A DNA stretch of 64,000 bases. It comes from Sva-07 sp963829585. Its GTDB lineage: Bacteria > Actinomycetota > Acidimicrobiia > Acidimicrobiales > Ilumatobacteraceae. Shown piece after piece: positions 49,045-57,835 of the stretch (its first letter is position 1; every line of letters starts with the position of its first letter). Below the pieces are notes generated by a model that ran no database searches, was not told where the DNA came from, and saw only the letters and a program-made list of their open reading frames with translations. The position numbers and the translations under genes were made by a program. The stretch is from assembly GCA_963829585.1 (NCBI GenBank), contig CAWHJD010000015.1, positions 186,001 to 250,000 on the forward strand. Reading direction: 5' to 3'.

Positions 49045-50064
49045 ATGAAGATCGACGGCAACATCGGCATGGACCTCCACAGCGTGGCGCAGAACGCGAG
49101 GGAGGTCGAAGCAGCGGGATACTCCGGCGCGTGGACGGCCGAGACGTCGCACGATCCGTTCCTCCCATTGCTCCTCGCGGCGGAACACACCGAGAAGCTG
49201 GAACTCGGCACGTCGATCGCCGTGGCGTTCGCCCGCAACCCGATGACCCTCGCCAATACCGCCTGGGACCTCCAGGCCTACTCGGGCGGTCGGTTCATCC
49301 TCGGCCTCGGCAGCCAGATCAAGCCGCACATCACGAAGCGGTTCTCGATGGAGTGGAGCCATCCGGCCCCCCGGATGCGCGAGATGGTGCTGGCGATGCG
49401 GGCCATCTGGAACACGTGGTTGACCGGCGAGAAGCTCGACTTCCGGGGAGAGTTCTACACCCACACGCTGATGACCCCGTTCTTCACGCCGAACGCCAAG
49501 GAACTCGACGGGTTCGGCCCGCCCAAGGTGTTCCTGGCGGGCGTCGGCGAGTTGATGACCGAGGTCGCGGGGGAAGTCTGCGACGGGTTCCTGTGCCACG
49601 GCTTCACGACCGAGAAGTACCTGCGCGAGGTCACGATCCCGGCTCTCGAGCGCGGCCGGGCGAAGGCCGGCAAGTCGATGGAGGGCTTCGAGATCATGGG
49701 CCCGTCGTTCGTCGTCACCGGGAACAACGACGAGGAACTGGAAGCGGCCGCAACCGCCACCCGCCAGCAGATCGCGTTCTACGGATCGACCCCCGCGTAC
49801 CGCAACGTGCTCGAGATCCACGGGTGGGGTGGGCTCCAGGAGGAGCTGAACACGCTGTCGAAGCAGGGTGAGTGGGCCAAGATGGGCACGCTCATCGACG
49901 ACGAGATCCTCAACACCTTCGCCGTCGTCGGGGAACCTGAGAGCATCGCCCCCGAGTTGACGACGCGCTACGGCGACGTGATCCAGCGGATCAGCTTCTA
50001 CGCGCCCTACGCCAGCGACCCGGATCGCTGGGCCGCCGTGATGGCCGCCCTCCAAGCCGCCTGA
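49045..50064 (+). CDS. LLM-class F420-dependent oxidoreductase (TIGR03617-like)
   Basis: A 339-residue TIM-barrel luciferase-like protein. Motifs include GYSGAWTAETSHDPFLPLLL, LELGTSIAVAFARNPMTLAN, DLQAYSGGRFILGLGSQIKP and HITKRFSMEWSHPAPRM. These match the actinobacterial family I know as TIGR03617, for which F420 rather than FMN is inferred. The substrate is unknown. The gene is single, directly preceded by family A REP-like units and followed by family C units. Confidence 0.9.
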   Translation: MKIDGNIGMDLHSVAQNAREVEAAGYSGAWTAETSHDPFLPLLLAAEHTEKLELGTSIAVAFARNPMTLANTAWDLQAYSGGRFILGLGSQIKPHITKRFSMEWSHPAPRMREMVLAMRAIWNTWLTGEKLDFRGEFYTHTLMTPFFTPNAKELDGFGPPKVFLAGVGELMTEVAGEVCDGFLCHGFTTEKYLREVTIPALERGRAKAGKSMEGFEIMGPSFVVTGNNDEELEAAATATRQQIAFYGSTPAYRNVLEIHGWGGLQEELNTLSKQGEWAKMGTLIDDEILNTFAVVGEPESIAPELTTRYGDVIQRISFYAPYASDPDRWAAVMAALQAA

Positions 50065-50096
50065 CCCTTCCCCCGCCACCCTCCCTCGTCCTCCGC

Positions 50097-50196
50097 TGTG
50101 AGCGATACACGCAGCACTCGCGCACATCGCTCACAAGGTCGCTAACCCCGCTCGCGCTGTGAGCGATGCACCCGGTCGTCGCGCACATCGCTCACA
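50097..50196. repeat. paired REP-like hairpins, family C
   Basis: Two units (50097-50135 and 50158-50196, starts 61 bases apart), each with a perfect 10-bp stem TGTGAGCGAT / ATCGCTCACA; the inner sequences differ (ACACGCAGCACTCGCGCAC versus GCACCCGGTCGTCGCGCAC). They fill the 153-base gap between the LLM gene and the 3' end of the metal-transporter operon. Confidence 0.85.
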
Positions 50197-50217
50197 GCAG
50201 CGGGCGGCCGGTCGTGT

Positions 50218-51066
50218 TCAGTGGGCGTGGGCGACGGTGCCGGCGCGGCGGCGGAAGCGGCCGCCGAAGACGTAGGCGACGATGAAGAAGCACGCCGACG
50301 TGAGCACGATCGTCGGGCCCGACGCCACATCGAGGTGGTAGCTGGCGTTCATGCCGACGAACCCACTGACGGCTCCGATGACCGCCGACAGGGCCAGCAT
50401 GGTGCCGAAGCTGTCGGTCAGCATGCGGGCCACGACTGCGGGCACGACGAGCGTCGCAGCGATCAGCGTCACGCCCATCACGTTCATCGTGGCCAACACC
50501 GTGGCCGACAACACGATCATCAGCAGCGCGTCGATCCACGCCGTGCGCACACCGGTCGCGGCGGCGACCTGCGAGTCGAACGTGGTGAACAACAGCGGGC
50601 GATAGAAGAAGAAGACGACCGCGGCGGTCGCCAGGGCCACACCGACGATCAGCCAGACGTCCGACGTGGTCACCCCGAGCACGTTGCCGAACAGCAGCGC
50701 GTCGGCGTTGCGGCCCGGTGATCCGTACAGCTGGACGAGGGCGAAACCGAGAGCGAACGACGCCGTGGTGACCACCCCGATGGCTGCGTCGGATCCGATG
50801 GGGCGACGCCGGACGATGGCGCCGACCGCCAGCGCCGTGACCACGCCCCAGATCCCAGCGCCGAGGAACAGGTTCACGCCGGCCAGCCCGGCCACGGCGT
50901 AGCCACCGAAGATCGAGTGCGAAAGCCCGTGGCCGATGTAGCTCATGTTGCGCAGCACCACGTAACAGCCGACGACACCGCACAGCGCGCCGGCGATGGT
51001 CGCGACGTAGAGGCCGTTGCGGAAGAACTCGAATTCGAACGGTCGCAGCAACTCCGCCCAGCTCAT
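50218..51066 (-). CDS. metal ABC transporter permease (ZnuB/MntB family)
   Basis: 282 residues and about eight helices. The ABC-3 family signature is clear: GALCGVVGCYVVLRNMSYIG, GHGLSHSIFGGYAVAG near the N-terminus, NVLGVTTSDVWLIVGVAL and ALLMIVLSATVLATMNVMGV. ATG 51066 overlaps the ATPase stop (ATGA), so translation is coupled. Last gene of a binding protein-ATPase-permease operon for Zn or Mn. Confidence 0.93.
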   Translation of the reverse strand: MSWAELLRPFEFEFFRNGLYVATIAGALCGVVGCYVVLRNMSYIGHGLSHSIFGGYAVAGLAGVNLFLGAGIWGVVTALAVGAIVRRRPIGSDAAIGVVTTASFALGFALVQLYGSPGRNADALLFGNVLGVTTSDVWLIVGVALATAAVVFFFYRPLLFTTFDSQVAAATGVRTAWIDALLMIVLSATVLATMNVMGVTLIAATLVVPAVVARMLTDSFGTMLALSAVIGAVSGFVGMNASYHLDVASGPTIVLTSACFFIVAYVFGGRFRRRAGTVAHAH

Positions 51067-51887
51067 GCCGACGCACCCGATCCGGCGGCGGTGCGGCGCA
51101 GTGGCGTGACATTGGAGTCGAGCGGCGCATCGACGACCACCCGCATCCCGCCGTGCTCGAGCACCTGCATGGGTGAGCCGTAGGTGCGCTCCAGGACGTC
51201 GGGCACCAGCACCTCGTCGGGCCTTCCGGCGCCGATCACGGACCGGTTGAGACACACGACCGTCGGCAGATGCGCGGCGATGCCGTTGAGGTCGTGCGTG
51301 GTGAGCACGATCGTGAGCCCCTCGGCGTTGAGATCGTCGAGCAGATGCAGCACGTCGTGGCGGGTACGCACGTCGAGGCCGGATGTCGGCTCGTCGAGGT
51401 AGATCACCTGCGCGTTGGTGAACAGAGCTCGAGCCAGGAACACCCGCTGCTGCTGACCGCCCGACAACTCACGGATGTGACGGCCTCCGAGACCCGTCAA
51501 TCCGAGGCGATCCAGCACCGCCGCGATCTCGGCGCGCTCGCTCCTGCTGATCCACGGCGTGCGCAGACCTCGCGCCCGGGCCATCCCGACGCATTCGGCG
51601 ACGGTGACCGGGAAGTTCCAGTCGATCGTCTCGACCTGCGGGACGAGTCCCACCGCGAGCCCCGGCAGACGGCGCACGCTCCCCGACACCGGCGGAACCG
51701 TGCCGAGCATCGCCTTGAGCAGGGTCGACTTCCCCGACCCGGACGGGCCGACGATCCCGACGAGATCTCCGGGCTCGATCGTCAGGTCGACGTCGATGAG
51801 CACCGGCGCGCCACCGCCGTAGCTGACGGTCAGGCGATCGACGACGACGAGCGCGCCCATCGATTCGAGCGACTGCTGCGCGCTCAT
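51063..51887 (-). CDS. metal ABC transporter ATP-binding protein (ZnuC/MntA family)
   Basis: 274 residues. Walker A GPSGSGKST, Q-loop VGLVPQVETIDWNFPV, signature RELSGGQQQR, Walker B VIYLDEPTSGLD and H-loop TTHDLN are all present. The VPQVETIDWNFPVTV wording is typical of Mn/Zn importers. It follows the binding-protein gene by 7 bases and overlaps the permease start by four. Confidence 0.94.
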   Translation of the reverse strand: MSAQQSLESMGALVVVDRLTVSYGGGAPVLIDVDLTIEPGDLVGIVGPSGSGKSTLLKAMLGTVPPVSGSVRRLPGLAVGLVPQVETIDWNFPVTVAECVGMARARGLRTPWISRSERAEIAAVLDRLGLTGLGGRHIRELSGGQQQRVFLARALFTNAQVIYLDEPTSGLDVRTRHDVLHLLDDLNAEGLTIVLTTHDLNGIAAHLPTVVCLNRSVIGAGRPDEVLVPDVLERTYGSPMQVLEHGGMRVVVDAPLDSNVTPLRRTAAGSGASA

Positions 51888-51894
51888 GATCCGC

Positions 51895-52959
51895 TCACTG
51901 GGGGTACTCCGCGCTGTCGACAGCGACGTTGCGGACGACGAATTCCTTCAGCGCGCTCGCATCCCCGCCCAGCGCCTCGGTCATCGTGACGAAGTTGAAC
52001 TTCATCAGACCCAGCCACGAGTGGTCGACCTCACCGGGCTCGCCCGGCAGATCGTCGTCACGGAGGTCGTCGACGTAGGTGGCGCCGGTCTCCTTCGCGA
52101 TCTGTTCGAGAATCGGCGACGGGAAGACCTCCGAACCGAAGATCGCCGAGACGTTCTCGGTCTCGATCTGGTCGATGAGATCGGCGATCTCCTTCGGAGT
52201 CGGGTCACCGAAGTCCGACGGCTGGATCGCACCGATGACGTTCCAGCCATAGGTGTCGGCGAAGTACGCGTAGGCGTCGTGGTACGTCACGAGCTTGCGC
52301 TGGTCCTCGGGGATGGTGTCGAACGCCGTCACCGTTGCCGCGTCGAAGTCGTCGACGAGCTGCTCGAACTCGGCCAGGTTCTCGTCGTAGACGCTCGTGC
52401 CCTCCGGATCGATCTCGACCATCGAGTCACGGATGACGTCGGCGTAGGCCTTGACCAGGACCGGATCGGTCCACAGGTGGGGGTTCGGCTTGCCACCCGA
52501 CTCGGGGAACGAGAAGTCGTACTTGTACTGACCCGGCGAGATCACCTGATCACCGATCTCGACGACCTCGACGCCGTCGGCGACGTTCGCCAGAGCGAGT
52601 TCCTTGGTCGGTTCCTCCAACTGCAACCCGTTGATGAACACCACGTCGGCGGTGCTCATCACCTCGGCTGCCGACGGAGGTGGCTCGAAGGTGTGTGAAT
52701 TGGTCCCCTCGGGCACGATTCCGACGATGTCGGCACGGTCGCCGATGATGTTGGCGGCGATCGAGGTGATCGGGGCCACGGTGGTGACCACCCGGAGCCG
52801 ATCGGACGGCGATGCAGCGTCGGACGGGACCGCAGCGTCGGACGAGGACGTCTCGTCCGACTCGGTCCCGCATGCGGCGAGGCCGACGATCAGAGCCACT
52901 GCCGCGCCGGCAGCGACGAGCTGACCGAAGGTGCTGTTCGTGGCGGAATCGCGGATCAC
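51895..52959 (-). CDS. metal ABC transporter substrate-binding lipoprotein (ZnuA/MntC-like)
   Basis: 354 residues. A signal with lipobox (VAAGAAVALIVGLAAC, lipidated Cys near residue 23) is followed by a Ser/Asp-rich linker. Metal ligands expected for cluster A-I are seen: His in GTNSHTFEPPPS, His in NPHLWTDP, His in VTYHDAYAYF and an acidic residue in IFGSEVFPSP. The His-rich loop of many ZnuA proteins is missing, so Mn is as likely as Zn. GTG 52959 lies 7 bases after a TAGGTT box. The first gene of the operon, with an inverted repeat at its promoter. Confidence 0.92.
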   Translation of the reverse strand: MIRDSATNSTFGQLVAAGAAVALIVGLAACGTESDETSSSDAAVPSDAASPSDRLRVVTTVAPITSIAANIIGDRADIVGIVPEGTNSHTFEPPPSAAEVMSTADVVFINGLQLEEPTKELALANVADGVEVVEIGDQVISPGQYKYDFSFPESGGKPNPHLWTDPVLVKAYADVIRDSMVEIDPEGTSVYDENLAEFEQLVDDFDAATVTAFDTIPEDQRKLVTYHDAYAYFADTYGWNVIGAIQPSDFGDPTPKEIADLIDQIETENVSAIFGSEVFPSPILEQIAKETGATYVDDLRDDDLPGEPGEVDHSWLGLMKFNFVTMTEALGGDASALKEFVVRNVAVDSAEYPQ

Positions 52960-52966
52960 CGGTACA

Positions 52967-52991
52967 AACCTAGTTGCGAGCTGTTCGCAAC
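52967..52991 (-). promoter_or_regulatory. promoter and candidate operator of the metal-transporter operon
   Basis: On the minus strand TAGGTT (plus 52967-52972) ends 7 bases before GTG 52959. Immediately upstream, GTTGCGA-N5-TCGCAAC (52973-52991) is a perfect 7-bp inverted repeat placed between the -35 and -10 positions. It would suit a metal-sensing dimeric repressor, but it does not match the Zur, MntR or DtxR boxes I know. Confidence 0.55.
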
Positions 52992-53012
52992 ACGACGTCG
53001 TGCTCGAATCTC

Positions 53013-53040
53013 CTCGCCGAGCACATTGGAGCTCGGCGAG
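53013..53040. promoter_or_regulatory. perfect 10-bp inverted repeat in divergent region
   Basis: CTCGCCGAGC and GCTCGGCGAG are separated by 8 bases. The repeat lies between the metal-transporter promoter and the -10 box of the Gfo/Idh operon, close to the -35 place of the latter. It could be an operator or a DNA cruciform. Confidence 0.45.
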
Positions 53041-53060
53041 CATCGGCCGGAACCGTTGGG

Positions 53061-53066
53061 TATGGT
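53061..53066 (+). promoter_or_regulatory. -10 box, near-leaderless promoter
   Basis: TATGGT ends 7 bases before ATG 53074, the first gene of the four-gene coupled operon. Confidence 0.5.
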
Positions 53067-53073
53067 CCCCCGA

Positions 53074-54603
53074 ATGCCTTCGGAATGCTGGAACGACTCG
53101 CAGCTGGTGACGGGTCGACTCGATCCCCAGCGGGCCGATGAGCTCGATCGGTTCGTGCGATCGGGTGGGAACGCACTCATCGCTCTCGAGCCCGACGATG
53201 CCCTCGGTGCTGCACTTGCAGGCGTCGAGGTGGTGGCCGATCTGCCCACCACCGAGTGGTTCGTCACCCTCGCCGACCGTGCCGCCGCCGCCCGACTCGA
53301 CGGCGAAGTCGCCGTCACATCAGCGCTTCGACCCCTCCGGCCGGTGGCCGCCGATGTTCGGGTCGCAGCGACGACCAGCATCCGATTCGAGCACCAGCCG
53401 ACCATCGCGGTCCGCACCGTCGGCGCCGGTCGGATCGTGTCCACCGGAATCAGCGACCTCGGCGCCATCCGCCGCCACCCGACACTCGGTGCGTTCGTCG
53501 CCCGTCTGCTCCGTCCGGTCCAACCCGCACGTACGACTGATCTGGGTGTCGGCGTCGTCGGCTACGGACCGTTCGGCGGGATGGGATATCTGCACGGTCT
53601 CGCCGCAACCGAGACCGACGGTCTCGCCCTGGTGGCTGCAGCCGACTCGGCTGCGGAGCGCCTCGAGGCAGCCCGAGAGGACTTTCCCGAACTCACGTCT
53701 CATGACTCCGCAGCGTCACTGGCAGCCGACCCGGCCGTCGACATCGCCATCATCGCCACTCCTCCGGTGCTCCACGCCCAACTCGCACTGGAGTTGCTGC
53801 GCGCCGGCAAGCACGTCGTGATCGAGAAGCCGATGTGTCTGCGCCGCGCCGACGCCGAGGAGATCATCGCCACGGCTCGTGATCTCGACTTGGCCGTCAC
53901 CGTCCACCAGAGCCGCCGCTGGGATCGCGACTGGCTCGCCGTCCGCGACGTCATCGCTCGCGGCGACATCGGCGAGGTCTTCAACATCGAGACGTTCGTC
54001 GGCGGTTTCGAGCACCCCTGCCGCGCATGGCACTCGGAGGAGTCGATCTCGGGTGGCGCGATCTACGACTGGGGTTCCCACCACGTCGACTGGATCGTGC
54101 AGCTGTACGGTTCGGCGCCGAGCAGGGTGCTGTGCAGTGCACACAACCGGGTGTGGCACGACACCACCAACGCCGACCAACTCTCACTCTGGATGCAGTG
54201 GCCGGACGGACGCGAAGCCACGTTCCGCCAGAGCGACGTGTGCGCGATCCGCCGCCCGAAGTTCCACGTCGAGGGCACCCGCGGCACGATCGAGGGGCAC
54301 TACCTGCCGCTGCGCACGAATTCGGTCGAACCCGGGCGCGGCCACGTCGAGCAGATCTCCCACCACGCCGAGGTACCGGTCGACCTGAGAGTCGCCACGT
54401 ACGAGGGGTCGATGGGTGTGCGCGAGTCCGTCGTCGAGCCGGCACCCGCTCCCGGCTGGGGATTCCATCGCAACCTGGCCGACCACCTCCTCCTCGGCGA
54501 GCCGCTCGCGGTGCGACCGGAACAGTCACGCGATGTCGTCGCTGTGCTCGAGGCCGGGCACCGGTCGGGCGCCAACGGTGGCGAACTGATCGAACTGGGA
54601 TGA
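53074..54603 (+). CDS. Gfo/Idh/MocA oxidoreductase with N-terminal ThuA-like domain
   Basis: 509 residues. Residues about 1-150 look like the C-terminal part of a ThuA-like (glutamine-amidotransferase-fold) domain: LDPQRADELDRFVRSGGNAL and GRIVSTGISDLGAI. From about 155 an NAD(P) Rossmann domain begins (LGVGVVGYGPFGGMGYLHGL), with the conserved EKP in HVVIEKPMCL and the substrate motif SGGAIYDWGSHHVDWIVQLY. It likely oxidises or epimerises a sugar or cyclitol. ATG 53074 is supported by a TATGGT box 7 bases upstream. The next gene overlaps its stop (ATGA). Confidence 0.83.
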   Translation: MPSECWNDSQLVTGRLDPQRADELDRFVRSGGNALIALEPDDALGAALAGVEVVADLPTTEWFVTLADRAAAARLDGEVAVTSALRPLRPVAADVRVAATTSIRFEHQPTIAVRTVGAGRIVSTGISDLGAIRRHPTLGAFVARLLRPVQPARTTDLGVGVVGYGPFGGMGYLHGLAATETDGLALVAAADSAAERLEAAREDFPELTSHDSAASLAADPAVDIAIIATPPVLHAQLALELLRAGKHVVIEKPMCLRRADAEEIIATARDLDLAVTVHQSRRWDRDWLAVRDVIARGDIGEVFNIETFVGGFEHPCRAWHSEESISGGAIYDWGSHHVDWIVQLYGSAPSRVLCSAHNRVWHDTTNADQLSLWMQWPDGREATFRQSDVCAIRRPKFHVEGTRGTIEGHYLPLRTNSVEPGRGHVEQISHHAEVPVDLRVATYEGSMGVRESVVEPAPAPGWGFHRNLADHLLLGEPLAVRPEQSRDVVAVLEAGHRSGANGGELIELG

Positions 54604-55577
54604 ACGAGCCGAACGTCTCGGCGGTCGGATTCGGCGTCATCGGCGCCCGATCGATGGTGGCGACCAAGGCAGTGATGCCCGCGATCGATGCATCCGATCG
54701 CGCACGGCTGGTGGCCGTGTCGTCGCTCGGGGGGCCGGTCCCCGAGCCGTGGGGTCACCTCGGCGCCGGGCTGTACGACGACGTCATCGACCACCCCGAC
54801 GTCGAGGTCGTCTACATCCCACTCCCGAACGGCATGCACCTCGAATGGGTCGAACGTGCCATCGCCGCCGGCAAACACGTGCTGTGCGAGAAGCCGATCA
54901 CGCCGACCGCCGACGACGCCCGACGCCTCGCCGATGCGGCCGATCGAGCCGGTGTGCTCCTGGCCGAAGCGTGGATGACCCCCTTCGATGCGCGCTGGCG
55001 CCGAGCGATGTCGATGGCCGCCAGCGGCGACCTGGGCGGGATCATCGACATCGATGCCTCGTTCACGTTCACGATCGGCCCCGAGGGCGACGACAACTAC
55101 CGCTGGTCGCCCGATCAGGGTGGTGGCGCATTGCTCGACGTCGGGATCTACTGCCTCGGACCGATCGTCGAGCTCTGGGGAGCCAATCCCGATCTCATCG
55201 ACGCAACGGCGTTGTGGCACACGAGCGGCGTCGACGCCCGAACCGAAGCCACACTCGAATGGGTCGACGGCCGCCAGGCCCGCATCCGGTGCTCGTTCGT
55301 GGACGCCGAAGAACAGCGCATCGAGATCATCGGCGACGACGCCTCCCTCGTGATCCCTTCCGACGCCCACACCGGCGGCCGGCGCGCCGACACCATCCTG
55401 GTGGCCCGCGGTGACGGCCGCGTGCGCACGGTGTCGGTGACCCCGAGCGATCCGTATCTGGGTATGGTCGATGCGTTCGCCGCCGCCGTCCGCAGCGACG
55501 CACCCTGGCCCCGTCCCATGTCTGCCACCGCCGACCTCTTGAGCCTCATCGAACGCATCGGGCAGGCGAGCCGATGA
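54600..55577 (+). CDS. Gfo/Idh/MocA family oxidoreductase
   Basis: 325 residues. The Rossmann start is VGFGVIGARSMVATKAVMPA; the hallmark is HVLCEKPIT; the C-terminal domain includes GGGALLDVGIYCLGPIVELW. The second dehydrogenase of the operon is shorter and lacks the ThuA-like part. The GARSMVATK loop differs from the usual GxGxxG and probably changes cofactor grip. ATG 54600 overlaps the preceding stop; its own stop overlaps the hydrolase start, so the genes are coupled. Confidence 0.9.
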   Translation: MNEPNVSAVGFGVIGARSMVATKAVMPAIDASDRARLVAVSSLGGPVPEPWGHLGAGLYDDVIDHPDVEVVYIPLPNGMHLEWVERAIAAGKHVLCEKPITPTADDARRLADAADRAGVLLAEAWMTPFDARWRRAMSMAASGDLGGIIDIDASFTFTIGPEGDDNYRWSPDQGGGALLDVGIYCLGPIVELWGANPDLIDATALWHTSGVDARTEATLEWVDGRQARIRCSFVDAEEQRIEIIGDDASLVIPSDAHTGGRRADTILVARGDGRVRTVSVTPSDPYLGMVDAFAAAVRSDAPWPRPMSATADLLSLIERIGQASR

Positions 55578-56470
55578 TCGAACCGCGCCACGAGATGCAT
55601 GCCTTGCCGTCGGGCGTGGAGTTGCACGGCGTCCACTGGGATCCGCCCGGCGGCGCCGACGCCGATCGCACTCCGTGGCTCCTGGTCCACGGCTTGGCGT
55701 CGAACGCCCGGCTGTGGGACGGCGTCGCACGGCATCTGGCCGAACTCGGCCACACCGTGGTGGCCATCGACCAGCGAGGACACGGACGATCGTCGAAGCC
55801 CGACGCCGGATTCGAGATGACCACCGTCGCCGACGATCTCCTTGCGCTCATCGAGGCACTCGGTTTCGATCGTCCTGCCGTGGCGGGCCAATCGTGGGGC
55901 GGCAACGTCGTGCTCGAACTGGCGTACCGTCACCCGGGAGCCGTCAGCACGATCGTCTGCGTCGACGGCGGCTTCATCGACCTCGGCACCCGCTTTCCCG
56001 ACTGGGAAGATGCTGCGACGACGCTCGCCCCTCCCCGTCTCGTCGGAACGCCCCTCGACCGGATCACGGGGTGGTTGCAGACCTCGGCGGCCGACTGGCC
56101 CGAAGAGGGTCGCCAGGGAACGCTGGCGAACTTCGAGGTCCGCGACGACGGCACGATCGCCCCGTGGCTCACGTTCGAGCGCCACATCATGGTGCTGCGT
56201 GGGTTGTGGGAGCACCAGCCGTCCTCCCGCTACCCGTTCATCGACGTTCCGACCCTGCTGATCGCCGCCGACACGGGCGACGTTGCGTGGACCCATTCGA
56301 AGCACGAGGCAGTCGATGCGGCCGTCGCCTCGCTCCCCCGTGGCCGAGCCGAGTGGTTCAGTCCCGCCCATCACGACGTCCACGCCCAACGACCGACCGA
56401 GGTCGGTGACCTCCTGCACCGGGCGGTCACCGAGCCCGACTTCTTCCCCCCACCGGAGGTCCAACCGTGA
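55574..56470 (+). CDS. alpha/beta hydrolase
   Basis: 298 residues. The oxyanion strand is WLLVHGLASNARLWDGVARH, the nucleophile elbow GQSWGGNVVLEL, an acid in TLLIAADTGDVAW and the His in PAHHDVHAQRP. No signal peptide. The elbow residue before Ser (Gln) is usual for haloalkane dehalogenase, epoxide hydrolase and C-C hydrolase relatives, so several activities fit. Third gene of the coupled operon, with ATGA overlap at the start and GTGA at the end. Confidence 0.87.
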   Translation: MIEPRHEMHALPSGVELHGVHWDPPGGADADRTPWLLVHGLASNARLWDGVARHLAELGHTVVAIDQRGHGRSSKPDAGFEMTTVADDLLALIEALGFDRPAVAGQSWGGNVVLELAYRHPGAVSTIVCVDGGFIDLGTRFPDWEDAATTLAPPRLVGTPLDRITGWLQTSAADWPEEGRQGTLANFEVRDDGTIAPWLTFERHIMVLRGLWEHQPSSRYPFIDVPTLLIAADTGDVAWTHSKHEAVDAAVASLPRGRAEWFSPAHHDVHAQRPTEVGDLLHRAVTEPDFFPPPEVQP

Positions 56471-57812
56471 CGACTCCTCGAATCCTGGCGATCATGGGGT
56501 CCGGCGAGACGGCGCCGACGATGAAGGGCCCGCACCGCTCGATCTTCGAACGGCTCGGGCCCGACGTCGATGCGGTCCTGCTCGACACTCCGTTCGGGTT
56601 CCAGGAGAACGCACCGATCCTCGCGGCAAAGGCGACGGAGTACTTCCGCGACGCAATCGGTCGCGAGGTGGTCGTGGCCGGGCTCGGTCGCACCGACACC
56701 GGCGACGTGGTCGCCATCGAACGGGGGGTGTCGCGGGTGCGCGAGGCCGACTGGGTCTTCGCCGGCCCGGGCAGCCCGACATTCGCGCTCGAGCAGTGGC
56801 GCAACACCGCCGTCCCCGATGCGTTGGCCACGATGCTGCGCTCGGGTGGGGCGGTCGTGTTCTCGTCGGCCGCCGCACTCACCCTCGGGGTGGCCACGGT
56901 TCCCGTGTACGAGATCTACAAGGTGGGCGTCGATCCGTACTGGGCCGCGGGACTCGACGTGCTGAGCGAGGTCGGGTTGAACGTGGCCGTGATCCCCCAC
57001 TTCGACAACCAGGAGGGCGGCAATCACGACACCAACTTCTGTTACCTCGGCGAACGCCGACTGACGATGCTGGAGCCCCGACTGCCCGACGGGGCGTTCG
57101 TGCTCGGGATCGACGAGCACACCGGCGTGATCATGGATCTCGACGCCGACACCGCCGAGATCGTCGGCAAGGGAGCGGTCACGCTGCGTCGCAACGGCCG
57201 GTCGGTCCGCATCGAGTCGGGAACGACCGTGCCGATCGACGTCCTCCGCGCCGGCCCCCTCGACACCCATCCCCCCCACGCTGGCGACACCCGTCTCCCC
57301 CACGCACCCGCACCGGGGTCAGACCTCGGTCTGACCCCTGGCCCAAGCGAGAGCGGCAGACCAGAAGGAGCAAAGGGAGCACAGGAAGCAACAAGAACAC
57401 AGAGGACACCGCCACACCAGTCGACTCACTCGCCGCCGCCACCGCATCCCACGAGTCGGCATTCACCGCCGCACTGGAAGCTCGTGACGCCGATGCCGCG
57501 GTGGCAGCGATCCTCGAACTGGAATCGGCGATCGTGGACTGGTCACGCGACACGCTGCAGTCCGACGAGATCGGCCGGGCCCGCGCGGCGCTCCGTTCGA
57601 TGATCGTCCGCCTCGGCGCGGCCGCCACCGAAGGGGTCCGCGACGTCCGCGACGTGGTCGGGCCCGTCGTCGAGGCGGCCCTGGCTGCCCGGGTGATCGC
57701 ACGTTCCGAGAAGGCCTTCGCCGTGTCGGATGCCATCCGTGACGAGCTGGCGAAGGCCGGCATCGAGGTACGCGACACGCCGGACGGCGTCGATTGGCTC
57801 GTCGCCGACTGA
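56467..57812 (+). pseudogene. S51/type 1 glutamine amidotransferase-like protein with CysS/YqeB-type C-terminal domain, frame broken in linker
   Basis: Residues about 1-265 in the first frame form a class I amidotransferase/peptidase S51-like domain: ILAIMGSGETAPTMKGPHR, FAGPGSPTFALEQWRNTAVP and RSGGAVVFSSAAALTLG, where Ser and not Cys sits at the nucleophile elbow. A second frame ends at 57812 with a domain like the C-terminus of cysteinyl-tRNA synthetase (ARVIARSEKAFAVSDAIRDE, LAKAGIEVRDTPDGVDWLV). The linker between holds a 7-C run (57271-57277) and a 24-base palindrome. Total length is 3n+2, so one missing base would join the domains. Two separate genes remain possible. Confidence 0.72.
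57315..57338. repeat. GGGGTCAGACC palindrome inside the S51/CysS linker
   Basis: GGGGTCAGACC and GGTCTGACCCC (11-bp arms) flank TC. It belongs to the same GGGGTCNGACCCC family as the hairpins at 1996, 44407 and 60670, but lies inside a coding linker. Confidence 0.75.
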
Positions 57813-57835
57813 CGCCGCCCTGCAGCAGCGGTCAG

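Noticed and set aside
57271..57277. Phase-variable C7 tract in the S51/CysS gene
   Set aside because: Phase variation was considered, but six other frame breaks in unrelated genes make a sequencing or assembly error more likely; kept only as a possibility.
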